From Chloroflexota bacterium (lineage in GTDB: Bacteria; Chloroflexota; Anaerolineae; Anaerolineales; Villigracilaceae), in NCBI GenBank assembly GCA_019873655.1, contig JAIOAU010000027.1, positions 1 through 35,600 of the forward strand: a stretch of 35,600 nt of DNA. Direction: 5' to 3'. A program made the position numbers and the translations under genes. The notes below the pieces were generated by a model. That model did no database searches. It saw only the letters and a list, made by a program, of their open reading frames with translations, and was not told the origin of the DNA. Shown piece by piece: positions 15,865 to 24,175 of this stretch (position 1 is its first letter; each line of letters begins with the position of its first letter).

Positions 15865-16782
15865 TCAGGCCTTTATCATCCACACTTTTCCAACCTCAAA
15901 CCCTATCCCTACCACTTTTTCCATAGACTTTTTATACGCCTCTCGTAGTTTTTGTCGTGTGTTGGCCGTGGTATCGAATTCTTCGATGCCGCTTCGGAGT
16001 CCAATTCTATTGTACAACATGTCGTACAAAATCAGGCGGTAATTGCTTTCCGTCAATCCCATGAGGGTAGGCAAAAAATAAATTTCAGTATCCCCATTGA
16101 CCAGCCAATTAGGCAGAGCGCCCATTCCGCTCATCTTGCTGGTCATGATGAAAAAGTCGGCGGGGGGCAATTCTTCCCCGTAGTAAGCAGAAATCAGTTC
16201 GGGGGTAGTCGGGATGCGTCCTTCACGAATCGCAAACTGAGCAGCAAATTGCGCGGCCTGTTCTCCCACCAGCGGCGATTCGCCAATGGCGTAGAAGAGC
16301 TTGTGCTGTGAATAAACAGATGTTTGCCGACAGGTCTCTTCTATCCAGACCAGCGCCCTTTCACATTCTGTGCCTTTAAGCCTGTCAGGTTCCCCGTACA
16401 CGCGAACCCGCATCTGATATGCGTGGTACAGTTCAAGCGTCTCTTCTGCGTGAAATAAAATTCGCAAACCTTCCAGGAGCGTGATGGCGCGGTACTTGGG
16501 ACCTCGCTTCAAAACCGAACGCCCTAGAATGGGAACGAGTAAGACAGGCAGGCCATAGTCGAAGAACACTTTTAGGCTTTTCAACACAAAGTCGGCGGGG
16601 ATTTGCGCCGAGGCTCGATAAAATTCATCTGATCCTGGTTCGTAATCGGTGTAAGCCAACACCAGGCGGCGGCTTCCATCTGGCACGAAAACGCCCACTT
16701 GCGGACGTCCAAATTTTGCCAGAATTTGCAGAATCTCTTCTCTGGGGAGAGCGAGAAAGTCTTCCGGTGATATGTCTGTCAT
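15865..16782 (-). CDS. Rv3378c-like cis-prenyltransferase-fold protein (diterpene synthase/tuberculosinyl transferase type)
   Basis: This 305-residue protein closely follows, by eye, the mycobacterial tuberculosinyl transferase Rv3378c. Matches run through the N-terminal 'EDFLALP...EILQILAKFGRPQVGVFVPDGSRR', where the Asp of DGSRR matches the catalytic DG-[TS]-RR. They continue with 'ILGRSVLKRGPKYRAITLLEGL', 'YGEPDRLKG', 'PTTPELISAYYGEELPPADFFI' and 'LYDMLYNR', and end with a 'VGIGFE...VWMI' C-terminus. Rv3378c has a (Z)-prenyl synthase fold and joins a diterpene diphosphate to adenosine. The substrate here is unknown. The resemblance is strong in pattern but comes from memory, not alignment. 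It is the first gene of the island operon, 30 bases ahead of the KAP-FGE gene. A -10-like TATGAT lies at 16812-16807. Confidence 0.7.
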   Translation of the reverse strand: MTDISPEDFLALPREEILQILAKFGRPQVGVFVPDGSRRLVLAYTDYEPGSDEFYRASAQIPADFVLKSLKVFFDYGLPVLLVPILGRSVLKRGPKYRAITLLEGLRILFHAEETLELYHAYQMRVRVYGEPDRLKGTECERALVWIEETCRQTSVYSQHKLFYAIGESPLVGEQAAQFAAQFAIREGRIPTTPELISAYYGEELPPADFFIMTSKMSGMGALPNWLVNGDTEIYFLPTLMGLTESNYRLILYDMLYNRIGLRSGIEEFDTTANTRQKLREAYKKSMEKVVGIGFEVGKVWMIKA

Positions 16783-16841
16783 TTCTCTATCCCATCAAGA
16801 GGTTCTATCATAATCTTATAAACCCTGGGCCAAAACAATTC

Positions 16842-18842
16842 CTACGTCTGCAACGCTTCCCATTCGTTCAGCAATCCATCCATCTCATACTGCACGCGAG
16901 CGTAGTCGCGGCCCAGTTGGGCGACGCGCGCCGGGTCGGCGGGGGGATTCTCGAGACGCGCGCCCAGGGCCGCCAGTTCGGCCTCCAGGGCGGCGATTTT
17001 GTTTTCCAGTTCCTGCAAACGGGCCAGACGACGGCGTTCGGCCTTGACCGCCTCAGAGGCCTCGCGGCGGCGCGAGGCGGCGGGACGGGCCGCCTCCGTC
17101 TCGGCGGCGCGCAGGGCGGCCAGCCGCGCCCGCTCCTCCTTGCGCTGGCTGTACGTCCCCTCGAAAACATCCAGGCTGGTCTCGTCCGGGTTGATTTCCC
17201 AGATCTGAGTCGCCAGGGCGTCGATGAGATACCGGTCGTGGGTGACCAGCAGGATGGTCCCGGCGTAGTCGTCCAGGACGGCCTGTAAGACCTCTTGAGA
17301 AGGGATGTCGAGGTGGTTGGTCGGTTCGTCGAGCAGAAGCAGGTTCGTGTCCTGGAGCGCCAGTTTTGCCAGCGCCAGCCGCCCGCGCTCGCCGCCCGAA
17401 ATCATGGCGACCGTCTTGTAGACATCGTCGCCGGAGAAGAGAAACTTGCCCAGGTAATCGCGAATCTGCCCTGGCAGCCAGTGCGGCATGAGCGTTTCGA
17501 TCTCCTGCATCAGCGTATTGGACGGGTTCAGCCCCTCGTGCGCCTGGGCAAAATAGCCGACATGCAGCGACGCCCCCAGCGTCACCTCCCCTGAAAGCGG
17601 CGGGATTTCGCCCAGAATGGTCCGCAGAAAGGTGGTCTTGCCCGCCCCATTGGGACCGATGAGCGCCGCGCATTCGCCGCGCCGCAGAACGATGTCGGGG
17701 GCGCGGAACAGGACCCGGCCCGGGTAACCGACGATCAGGTTCGAGGTCCGCAGAACAAGTTCGCCGGAGCGGCCGGCCGTCCGCAGGTTCAGGCGCAGCC
17801 GAGGCAGAGTCCGGACCGGAGAACGGAGGGCGCGCACGCGGCGTTCGGCTTCCTCGACTCCAAAAGGCGAGGCGGCAATCGTGACCTCGTCGGCCGTCTC
17901 GGCCCATTTCTGGTTGAGCGCCGCCTCGAAACCGATCTGCTCGATGGCCTGGACGATGCGGCTCAGACGCCGCAGCCGCCCCTTGGCCTGGCTGACGTTC
18001 TGGCCGGAGATGTTCTTCTTGATGTACTCGACTTCCTTGAGCAGTTTTTCTTTTTCGGCTTCGAAGATTTCCTGGCGGCGCTCGGCGCGCGCCTGACGCT
18101 CATGCAGGTAGGCGGTGTAATTGCCGGGATAATACTCCAGCCCGGCGGGAGTCATTTCGAGCAGGCCGTTGCAGACGGCGTCGAGGAAATAGCGGTCGTG
18201 GGAAACGATCAGGGCCGCGCCCGGCCACTGGGCAAGGTAGCCCTCCAGCCATTCGACGGCGGCGATATCAAGGTGATTGGTCGGCTCGTCGAGCAGGAGC
18301 AGGTCGGGGTCGGAGAGCAGCAGATGGGCCAGATAGGCGCGCGTCCGCTGACCGCCGGAAAGATGTTCGAGCGGCAGATGAAAGTCGGCGGGCGCGAATC
18401 CCAGGCCGGTCAGCACCTGTTGGATGCGCGTCGTGTAGGTGTAGCCGCCCTGGCGCTCGAATTGTTCCTGCAATTTGCCGTATCGTTCCAGGATGGCCTC
18501 CGCCCGCCCGGCCTCGGCCATTTCGGCTTCGAGACGGTGCAATTCTTCCTGACGGGCAATCAGGCCGGCGAAGGGCGCCAGGCAGAAATCCCAAACCGTC
18601 CCTTCCATCTCGAACCCGGCTTCCTGCGGCAGATAGCCGATGCGCAAGTTCTTTGCCCGCGTCACCGTCCCGCCGGAGGGGTCTTCCAGGCCGAGCAGAA
18701 TGCGCAAGAGGGTGGTCTTCCCAATCCCGTTCGGACCGACCAGCGCCAGGCGGGCGCCCCTGGAAATGCTGAACGAGACGCCGGCGAAGAGATCGACCGG
18801 GCCGAAGGATTTGGAGAGATCGTGGACGGAAAGGAGGGACAT
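16842..18842 (-). CDS. ABC-F family ATPase
   Basis: The 666-residue protein has two ABC ATPase domains and no membrane segment, the hallmark of the ABC-F family of ribosome-associated translation factors (EttA/Uup/YdiF group). The first domain has GPNGIGKTT, LSGGQRTRAYLA and LLLLDEPTNHLD. The second has GPNGAGKTT, SGGERGRLALA and LLLLDEPTNHLD. Between them is a charged helical linker (about residues 235-300, the P-site tRNA interaction region). The C-terminus (570-660) is a coiled coil typical of Uup/YdiF-type members. No Shine-Dalgarno precedes the ATG; instead a period-7 repeat array starts 10 bases upstream. It follows the hypothetical gene and ruvA on the same strand. Confidence 0.93.
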   Translation of the reverse strand: MSLLSVHDLSKSFGPVDLFAGVSFSISRGARLALVGPNGIGKTTLLRILLGLEDPSGGTVTRAKNLRIGYLPQEAGFEMEGTVWDFCLAPFAGLIARQEELHRLEAEMAEAGRAEAILERYGKLQEQFERQGGYTYTTRIQQVLTGLGFAPADFHLPLEHLSGGQRTRAYLAHLLLSDPDLLLLDEPTNHLDIAAVEWLEGYLAQWPGAALIVSHDRYFLDAVCNGLLEMTPAGLEYYPGNYTAYLHERQARAERRQEIFEAEKEKLLKEVEYIKKNISGQNVSQAKGRLRRLSRIVQAIEQIGFEAALNQKWAETADEVTIAASPFGVEEAERRVRALRSPVRTLPRLRLNLRTAGRSGELVLRTSNLIVGYPGRVLFRAPDIVLRRGECAALIGPNGAGKTTFLRTILGEIPPLSGEVTLGASLHVGYFAQAHEGLNPSNTLMQEIETLMPHWLPGQIRDYLGKFLFSGDDVYKTVAMISGGERGRLALAKLALQDTNLLLLDEPTNHLDIPSQEVLQAVLDDYAGTILLVTHDRYLIDALATQIWEINPDETSLDVFEGTYSQRKEERARLAALRAAETEAARPAASRRREASEAVKAERRRLARLQELENKIAALEAELAALGARLENPPADPARVAQLGRDYARVQYEMDGLLNEWEALQT

Positions 18843-18852
18843 GAGCGGATTC

Positions 18853-18908
18853 GGGGTGCGGAGTGCAGGGTGCGGGGTGCAGAGTTCAGGCGTCAGTCGT
18901 CAGTCAAA
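18853..18908 (-). repeat. Period-7 array between the hypothetical gene and ABC-F gene
   Basis: On the plus strand the sequence reads GGGGTGC, GGAGTGC, AGGGTGC, GGGGTGC, AGAGTTC, AGGCGTC, AGTCGTC, then a degenerate copy: eight consecutive heptamers. It fills most of the 103-base gap and ends next to the start of the downstream gene. Confidence 0.75.
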
Positions 18909-18945
18909 GAGGGCGGGAGGGGGGCGACCGGGGGCTTCTGTCCGT

Positions 18946-19632
18946 TCAGAGACAATACTGGACCTGATCTAGGTAGGGAAAGTCGGCCGGCTCGACGCGA
19001 ATCTGCGCCACCGGCTTGACCGGGGTCTCGCTGCCCCATTCTTCGTATTCGCCGCCGAAGAAAGCGAGCGCCCGGATGCGATGCCGCGAGGGGATATCCT
19101 CGGCGCGGGCAAAGTAGAGCGTCCCGGCGGTGAAAGGAAACTGGTCTTTGAGGGCGCTCTCCAATTCGAAGTGATAGTATTTTTCGCGGCGCGCGCCGCT
19201 GCCAATCGCCACGCAGCCGTTGCGGGTGCGGCGGCACTTTTCCCTGTCCAGGATGGCGAACCACAGCGCCCAGACGGCGTCGGGGGAAGCGAAAATCTGG
19301 GGCCGGTTGCCGAATTCGGTGACGTCATGGCTGGACCGAATCGGCTCGAGGGTCTTCAAATCGGGCAGGTTCGAGCCATGGACGACCAGCCCGCGCCAGT
19401 CGCACAAGTAGTTCAGGAAATCGATCTTGGGGTAGGGCAGGTCGTATTCGATGGGCCGTTCGGCGCGGACGGGCAGCCAGGTGTTGAACAGGCGGTTGAA
19501 CTCGTAGGAAATCTTCGGGTCGAGGGAAATCACCCGCCGGCGGATGGGCGATGTCGGACTGCCTTCCGCTCTGCGCACTCTGGGATAGATCAGTCGAAAG
19601 AGCGGCAAAGCCAGGAACTCGGGGAGAGGCAT
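18946..19632 (-). CDS. Conserved-looking hypothetical protein (possible ART-like)
   Basis: The 228-residue protein lies 5 bases downstream of ruvA, so it is probably co-transcribed. The segment 'LVVHGSNLPDLKTLEP...PQIFASPDAVWALWFA' resembles the HGS...FA(T/S)..xxA pattern seen in ADP-ribosyltransferase-like proteins, where the conserved HGS-type strand contacts NAD. This similarity is weak and I do not assign the function. The C-terminal part (~150-228) has many aromatic and charged residues and ends 'YLDQVQYCL'. It has no signal peptide or membrane segment, so it is probably cytoplasmic. The base composition is like its neighbours. Confidence 0.7.
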   Translation of the reverse strand: MPLPEFLALPLFRLIYPRVRRAEGSPTSPIRRRVISLDPKISYEFNRLFNTWLPVRAERPIEYDLPYPKIDFLNYLCDWRGLVVHGSNLPDLKTLEPIRSSHDVTEFGNRPQIFASPDAVWALWFAILDREKCRRTRNGCVAIGSGARREKYYHFELESALKDQFPFTAGTLYFARAEDIPSRHRIRALAFFGGEYEEWGSETPVKPVAQIRVEPADFPYLDQVQYCL

Positions 19633-19637
19633 GGCGA

Positions 19638-20219
19638 CTATTTCCCGCCGAATTGCTGCAGAGCCAGCCGCAGGCGTTCTTCCACGTCCTGGGGGGCGTC
19701 CTTGGGAAGGGCCTGGATGGCGGTCTGCGCCTCGACGACCGAGTAGCCGAGCGCCGTCAGGGCGGCCAGCACCTCGCTGTCGGCGTCGGACATGGCCGCC
19801 ACAGCCTGCAAAGCATCGGCCGGACGCAGACGATCCTTGAGATAGAGGACGATCTTCTGGGCGGTCTTCTTGCCGACGCCGGGGACGCGCCCAATCAAAT
19901 CCGGGTCTTCGCCGAAGACGGCGCGCTGGATGGCGTCCAGCGAGGAGCCGGAGAGCAGCGCCAGGGCGGTGCGCGGCCCGACCCCGTCCACGCCGAGCAG
20001 GAGGACGAACAGGTCGCGGTCGGCCTGGGTCTCGAAGCCATACAAACTCCAGGAATCCTCGCGCACGACCAGATGGGTGTAGAGCATGGTCGCCTCGCCG
20101 ACTTGCATGCGGGCGCGCGCCCGGGCGGGGACGAAGACGCGCAGCCCAACCCCGCCGGTCTCGACGATGATGGCGTTGTCTTCGATTTGGGTGATTTCAC
20201 CGCGCAAGGTTGCAATCAT
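19638..20219 (-). CDS. ruvA: Holliday junction branch migration protein RuvA
   Basis: RuvA binds the four-way Holliday junction and loads RuvB hexamers for branch migration in recombination repair. The 193-residue product begins MIATLRGEI, the family N-terminus. It has the OB-fold domain with 'VGLRVFVPARAR' and 'YTHLVVREDSWSLYGF', then two helix-hairpin-helix motifs ('VDGVGPRTALALL', 'VPGVGKKTAQKIVLYLKDRL'). The C-terminal RuvB-binding domain is 'DADSEVLAALTALGYSVVEAQTAI'. A TTG at 20237 could add six residues but the family start is at 20219. No ruvB or ruvC gene is in the window. Confidence 0.95.
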   Translation of the reverse strand: MIATLRGEITQIEDNAIIVETGGVGLRVFVPARARARMQVGEATMLYTHLVVREDSWSLYGFETQADRDLFVLLLGVDGVGPRTALALLSGSSLDAIQRAVFGEDPDLIGRVPGVGKKTAQKIVLYLKDRLRPADALQAVAAMSDADSEVLAALTALGYSVVEAQTAIQALPKDAPQDVEERLRLALQQFGGK

Positions 20220-20258
20220 GGGCTTATTTAACCACAAATGCGCCCAGATGAATATGTT

Positions 20259-21833
20259 TCAACGGATCGAACGAAAGTAGGCGCTCAGCAAATCCGAAAT
20301 CTCGGCGCTGCTGTGCTGGCGCAGGATGCGGAAGAAATCCGCCGCGGTCGCCCGCCGGCCCGACATCTGAGCGGCGTAATCCTGCAGAAAAGCGAAAAAG
20401 GCCTCATCGCCCACGCGCTGACGCAAGGCCTGCAAGAAGCGCGCCCCGCGCAAATAGACCGCGTCCGTATAGGCCCGAAAACTGCCCGCCGTGTAGATGT
20501 CCGCGTCCACCCAGCCGCGCGGGTCGAAGGCGTTCACCCGGAACGCCCACCAGGCGTTGACCCAGCCGGGATAGTTGTCCTCGTAGTAAATTTCCTCGGC
20601 ATAGACGGCGAGGGCTTCGTCCAGCCAGGGTTCGAGGGCCTGGTCGTTGCCCACCCTCTCGTACCACCACTGATGCGCCGTCTCGTGGACGCCGATCGAG
20701 ACCAGGTTATTCACCACGCTGCCGTCATACTGGCGATAAAAATCGCGGTTGAGAAACACCAGGCCGCTGTATTCCATGCCGTCCGGATGAAGCGCCTCGA
20801 CGAGGCTCAAACTGGCATGCGGATAAGGCCCAAAGCGGGCGCTGTAGGTCGTCACAGCGCGGGCGGCATGACTCAGAATCGCCTCGCCGGCCGCCGCCTC
20901 GCCGCTGAAATAGTAACTGGCGATCGTCACCGGCCCGGCCGTCGTCACAGAGACGCGGTACGCCGGGCTGGCCGAAAAGACGAAAGCGCGGGCGTTCTCC
21001 AGGCGGTAGTGATAGCCGCCGGGCAGGTCGCTGGGCGCGCTGGCCGCAATCACCAGCGCCGGGTCGGAAACTTCGAGCGTGACCTCGAAATCGGCGGCGT
21101 CATAGACGAGATGCTCGCCGACGCCCGCCGGCGGATGCAGCAGCCAGCCCTGGGCTGGATCATAGGGAACAATGAAGGGATACCAGTCAACCAGGTTGGC
21201 CTGCAAGTAGTTATAGCCGTAAATGTGCGCCGAACTCGTCTGCGGCAGGGACAACATGTACTGGATGACCAGCGTGACCGCGCCGCCCGGGTCGAGGGGT
21301 TCGGCCAGCCGGACCTCGAGGCGGTTGCCGTCCAGGCTGAAGTCGGTGGTTGGCTGGTCGTTGACCGCCAGAAAGTACAGGCTGAATCCGCCCGGCCAGC
21401 GGTTGGGCTCCACTGCCAGCGCCAGAGACTGGAGCGGGACGCCGGTCTGATTCCGGTAGCGGATGACCTCGCCGACGCCCAGCCGGTGTCCGGCGTAATC
21501 GAGGCTGGCGTAGAGAGTGTACTGCGTCCGTTCAGAGGGGGTGGAGGGAAAAGGTTCAGCGGTCGCAGGGACGGGCGAGGGCGGTTCGAGGGTCGGCGTG
21601 AAGGTGGGGGTTGGAAGCGGCGTCGGGGTGGCGGTTGGGAGCGGCGAAGGCGTCGGGCTGAGAGTCGCCGTCTCCTCGGCGGGCAGGAAGGGGGTCGGCG
21701 TGACGGACGGGAAGGGCTGGGGGGTGAGAGTCGGAGGGGGTTGGGTGGACGGGGACGGGGCCGCGGGAAAGCAGCCAGCCAGCAGTCCCGTCGTCAACAA
21801 AAAAAGGGCGGCCAAGGATCGAGAGCGCGGCAT
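20259..21833 (-). CDS. M1-type metallopeptidase lipoprotein (copy 2)
   Basis: The 524-residue product starts MPRSRSLAALFLLTTGLLAGC, a lipoprotein signal with lipobox LAGC, followed by ~80 residues of Pro/Thr/Ser linker. The catalytic domain has the gluzincin zinc site HETAHQWW (His at about residue 383) and the third ligand Glu in 'WLDEALAVYAEEI', the M1 aminopeptidase arrangement. The family's GxMEN exopeptidase motif is replaced by 'DGMEYSGLVFL', so the substrate preference may differ from classical M1 enzymes. The start ATG at 21833 lies 2 bases after the TGA of the paralogue upstream. A long open frame reading upstream of this Met overlaps the paralogue and is not coding. Confidence 0.88.
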   Translation of the reverse strand: MPRSRSLAALFLLTTGLLAGCFPAAPSPSTQPPPTLTPQPFPSVTPTPFLPAEETATLSPTPSPLPTATPTPLPTPTFTPTLEPPSPVPATAEPFPSTPSERTQYTLYASLDYAGHRLGVGEVIRYRNQTGVPLQSLALAVEPNRWPGGFSLYFLAVNDQPTTDFSLDGNRLEVRLAEPLDPGGAVTLVIQYMLSLPQTSSAHIYGYNYLQANLVDWYPFIVPYDPAQGWLLHPPAGVGEHLVYDAADFEVTLEVSDPALVIAASAPSDLPGGYHYRLENARAFVFSASPAYRVSVTTAGPVTIASYYFSGEAAAGEAILSHAARAVTTYSARFGPYPHASLSLVEALHPDGMEYSGLVFLNRDFYRQYDGSVVNNLVSIGVHETAHQWWYERVGNDQALEPWLDEALAVYAEEIYYEDNYPGWVNAWWAFRVNAFDPRGWVDADIYTAGSFRAYTDAVYLRGARFLQALRQRVGDEAFFAFLQDYAAQMSGRRATAADFFRILRQHSSAEISDLLSAYFRSIR

Positions 21834-21835
21834 CG

Positions 21836-23320
21836 TCAGTAAGAAACCAGAAAATAGCGGGCCTGGATGTCGGAAAAATCTACGCCGGTGTGCTGGCGCA
21901 GGAGGGCAAAGAATTCGGGCGTGGTCGCCCGGCCGTAACGGAAGCGGGCGGCGTAATCGGCCAGGAAGCCGAAAAAGGCCTCGTCGCCGATGCGGCCGCG
22001 CAGTTCCTCGAAAAAGCGGGCGCCGTTGAGGTAGATGGCGCGCCGATAGGGTTCGTAACCGGCCGTGGCGCTGACGGGCGAATCGATCCAGCCGGAGGGG
22101 GAATACAGGTTGATGCGGAAGTACCACCACCAGTCCACCAGGTCGGGATAGTAGGTTTCGTAAAAGATGTGTTCGGTGTAGGTGCACAGCGCCTCGTCCA
22201 GCCAGGGTTCGAGGGCCTGATCGTTGCCGACCAGTTCAAACCACCATTGATGGGCGGTTTCGTGGACGGCGATGATGGTCAGATAATCCTGCGGGGTGCC
22301 GGTGTAGGTGCGGTAGAAATCGCGGCTGAGGAAATAGAGAGCGGAGTACTCCATGCCGTCGGCGAAGTCGGCGGCCACGGCGGTGAGGGTGGCGTGGGGA
22401 TAGGGGCCGAAGAGGCGGGAATACAGTTCCAGGGCGCGGGCCGTCTCGCGCAGCACGGCCGCGCCGCGGTCCTCGTAGAGCGGAAAGTAATAACTGTAAA
22501 CGGTCACGTCGCCGACCTGCTGGCTGAGGACTTGATACTGGGGACTAAAAGAGAAGACAAAGGCCCGGCCCTTCTCCAGCCGGTAGAGGGTCGCCTCGCC
22601 CTCGGCGACGACCGCCCCGCTGGCGGCGACCGGCACCGCCCCGGCCGACCCGGTGAAGCGCAGACTCACCTCGTAGTCGGCCGCGTCATAGACCAGGTGC
22701 TCGCCGTAGGCGTACGGTTCGTGCAAAATCCAGCCCTGTCCGGGTTGATAGGGGACGACAAAGGGATACCAGTTGACCAGGTTGGTCTGGCGCGCCATCC
22801 AGCCGAAGATGCGCGGCCGTTGATCGTTCGGGTCGATGAACATCTCGGCCTGCGGCAGAGCCAGGGTGTACTGCAGGGACAGGTTGACCGTGGCCCCCGG
22901 CGCAAGCGGCTGCGGCAGGATTACTTCCATGCGCTGGCCGCTCAAGCGGACCTCGGCCGGGTTTCCATCCACGAGCAAAGCGTACAGCGAAAAACAGTTC
23001 GGCCACAGGTTCGGTTCGACGGCCAGGACAAGGACGGGGAGCGTCTCGCCGGCGCGGTTGGAGTAGGCGATGGATTCATTCACCTCGACCCAGTGGGCGG
23101 CGTAATCGAAGGTCACGTCCAGGCGGTAGAAGGGGATGGCTGGCGCGTCCGCAGGAGGCGTAGGCGAAGGGTCGTTTGCAGGCGTGGAGGACGCCGCGGC
23201 GGTGGGAGTGGACGACGGCAACGGCGGCGGCAGGGTGGCCGTGGCCGTCGGCGAGGGCGCAGGCGCGCCGCAGGCCGTCAGCCAGATCAACAAAAGGGCA
23301 AAAGGCAGAAATCGCTTCAT
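21836..23320 (-). CDS. M1-type metallopeptidase lipoprotein (copy 1)
   Basis: This 494-residue paralogue of the downstream gene begins MKRFLPFALLLIWLTAC with lipobox LTAC, then a shorter Pro/Thr linker. The zinc site is HETAHQWWFELVGNDQALEPWLDEAL, with the first His at about residue 353. The two copies share 'GNDQALEPWLDEAL', 'NLVNWYPFVVPY' versus 'NLVDWYPFIVPY', and 'DGMEYS', so they arose by tandem duplication but have diverged. It starts 3 bases after the znuB-like gene and is probably in the same transcript. Both would sit on the outer face of the membrane. Confidence 0.88.
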   Translation of the reverse strand: MKRFLPFALLLIWLTACGAPAPSPTATATLPPPLPSSTPTAAASSTPANDPSPTPPADAPAIPFYRLDVTFDYAAHWVEVNESIAYSNRAGETLPVLVLAVEPNLWPNCFSLYALLVDGNPAEVRLSGQRMEVILPQPLAPGATVNLSLQYTLALPQAEMFIDPNDQRPRIFGWMARQTNLVNWYPFVVPYQPGQGWILHEPYAYGEHLVYDAADYEVSLRFTGSAGAVPVAASGAVVAEGEATLYRLEKGRAFVFSFSPQYQVLSQQVGDVTVYSYYFPLYEDRGAAVLRETARALELYSRLFGPYPHATLTAVAADFADGMEYSALYFLSRDFYRTYTGTPQDYLTIIAVHETAHQWWFELVGNDQALEPWLDEALCTYTEHIFYETYYPDLVDWWWYFRINLYSPSGWIDSPVSATAGYEPYRRAIYLNGARFFEELRGRIGDEAFFGFLADYAARFRYGRATTPEFFALLRQHTGVDFSDIQARYFLVSY

Positions 23321-23323
23321 GGG

Positions 23324-24172
23324 TCAGGCGCGGGGACGCTTCCAGAGCAGGCCGCCGCGCGGCGCAAAGAGAAAGGCCAGCAGGAAGAGCAGGGTGGCCG
23401 TCAGCACAATCGCTGCGCCCGAAGCGATGCCCAGGTAGTAGGACGCGTACAGCCCGACGACGCCGGAAAGCGCCGCCAGCGCCGCGGCCAGCGCCATCAT
23501 CGGGAGCAGGCGGCGGGTCAGGAGCGAAGCGGTCGCCGCCGGGGTGACCAGCATGGCGACCATCAGCGCCACGCCAACCGTCTGCATGGCGACCGCCACC
23601 GTCACGGCAATCAGGACCAGCATCAGGTTGTTGAAGAGCGTCACCGGCAGGCGCAGGGTCTGCGCCAGGACGGGGTCGAAGGAAACGGCGAGGAATTCCT
23701 TGTAGAAGAGGGCGACGACCAGAATCACCGCCGCCCCAAAGGCGGCCATCCAGGCCAGGCTTTGCAGACTGACGCCCAGCACGTCGCCGAAGAGGAAGTG
23801 GCTCAAGTCCACGGCGTAACTGCGGACGGTGGAAATGAGGGCGATGCCCAGGGCAAACATGCCGGCGAAGACGATGCCGATGGCGGTGTCTTCCTTGACG
23901 CGCCCGCGGCGGCTGATGGCGCCGATGCCGAGCGAGGCCGCCACCGAGGTGCCGAGCGCCCACCAGAAGAGCGGCTCGCGCGCCCCGCCGCTGATCAGGT
24001 AACCCGCCGCGACGCCGGGCAGGATGGTGTGCGCCAGGGCGTCGCCGAAGAAGGCCATGCCGCGCAGGACGACATACGTCCCCACTACGGCGCAGATGAC
24101 GCCCGCCAGCACCGCCGCAGCCAGTCCGCGCAGCATGAAGGAGTATTGGAGGGGTTCGAGGAGGAAGGACAT
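23324..24172 (-). CDS. znuB: Metal ABC transporter permease (ZnuB/MntB type)
   Basis: The 282-residue protein is an ABC-3 family permease with about eight hydrophobic segments. The conserved 'VVGTYVVLRGMAFFGDALAHTILPGVA' near the N-terminus is the family signature, followed by 'RRGRVKEDTAIGIVFAGMFALG'. By family knowledge it forms the membrane channel of a high-affinity zinc or manganese importer. The ATG at 24172 has no Shine-Dalgarno because a period-7 repeat array abuts it. In most relatives znuB follows znuC directly. Here a four-helix-bundle gene and its repeats lie between them. The gene is named by type; whether the metal is Zn or Mn is inferred from context. Confidence 0.9.
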   Translation of the reverse strand: MSFLLEPLQYSFMLRGLAAAVLAGVICAVVGTYVVLRGMAFFGDALAHTILPGVAAGYLISGGAREPLFWWALGTSVAASLGIGAISRRGRVKEDTAIGIVFAGMFALGIALISTVRSYAVDLSHFLFGDVLGVSLQSLAWMAAFGAAVILVVALFYKEFLAVSFDPVLAQTLRLPVTLFNNLMLVLIAVTVAVAMQTVGVALMVAMLVTPAATASLLTRRLLPMMALAAALAALSGVVGLYASYYLGIASGAAIVLTATLLFLLAFLFAPRGGLLWKRPRA

Positions 24173-24175
24173 GGC

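Noticed and set aside
13613-16782. A complete diversity-generating retroelement
   Set aside because: No reverse transcriptase gene and no template repeat were seen in the window; only a possible variable-type FGE domain is present.
6957-16842. tRNA-Asp attachment-site pair bounding the island
   Set aside because: I could not find a copy of the tRNA 3' end in the 16780-16845 gap, and there is no integrase gene.
20259-22187. A 642-residue frame spanning the second M1 peptidase and part of the first
   Set aside because: Residues before the Met at 21833 are Arg/Pro-rich, overlap the paralogue's catalytic end and lack family similarity. The lipoprotein signal starts at 21833.
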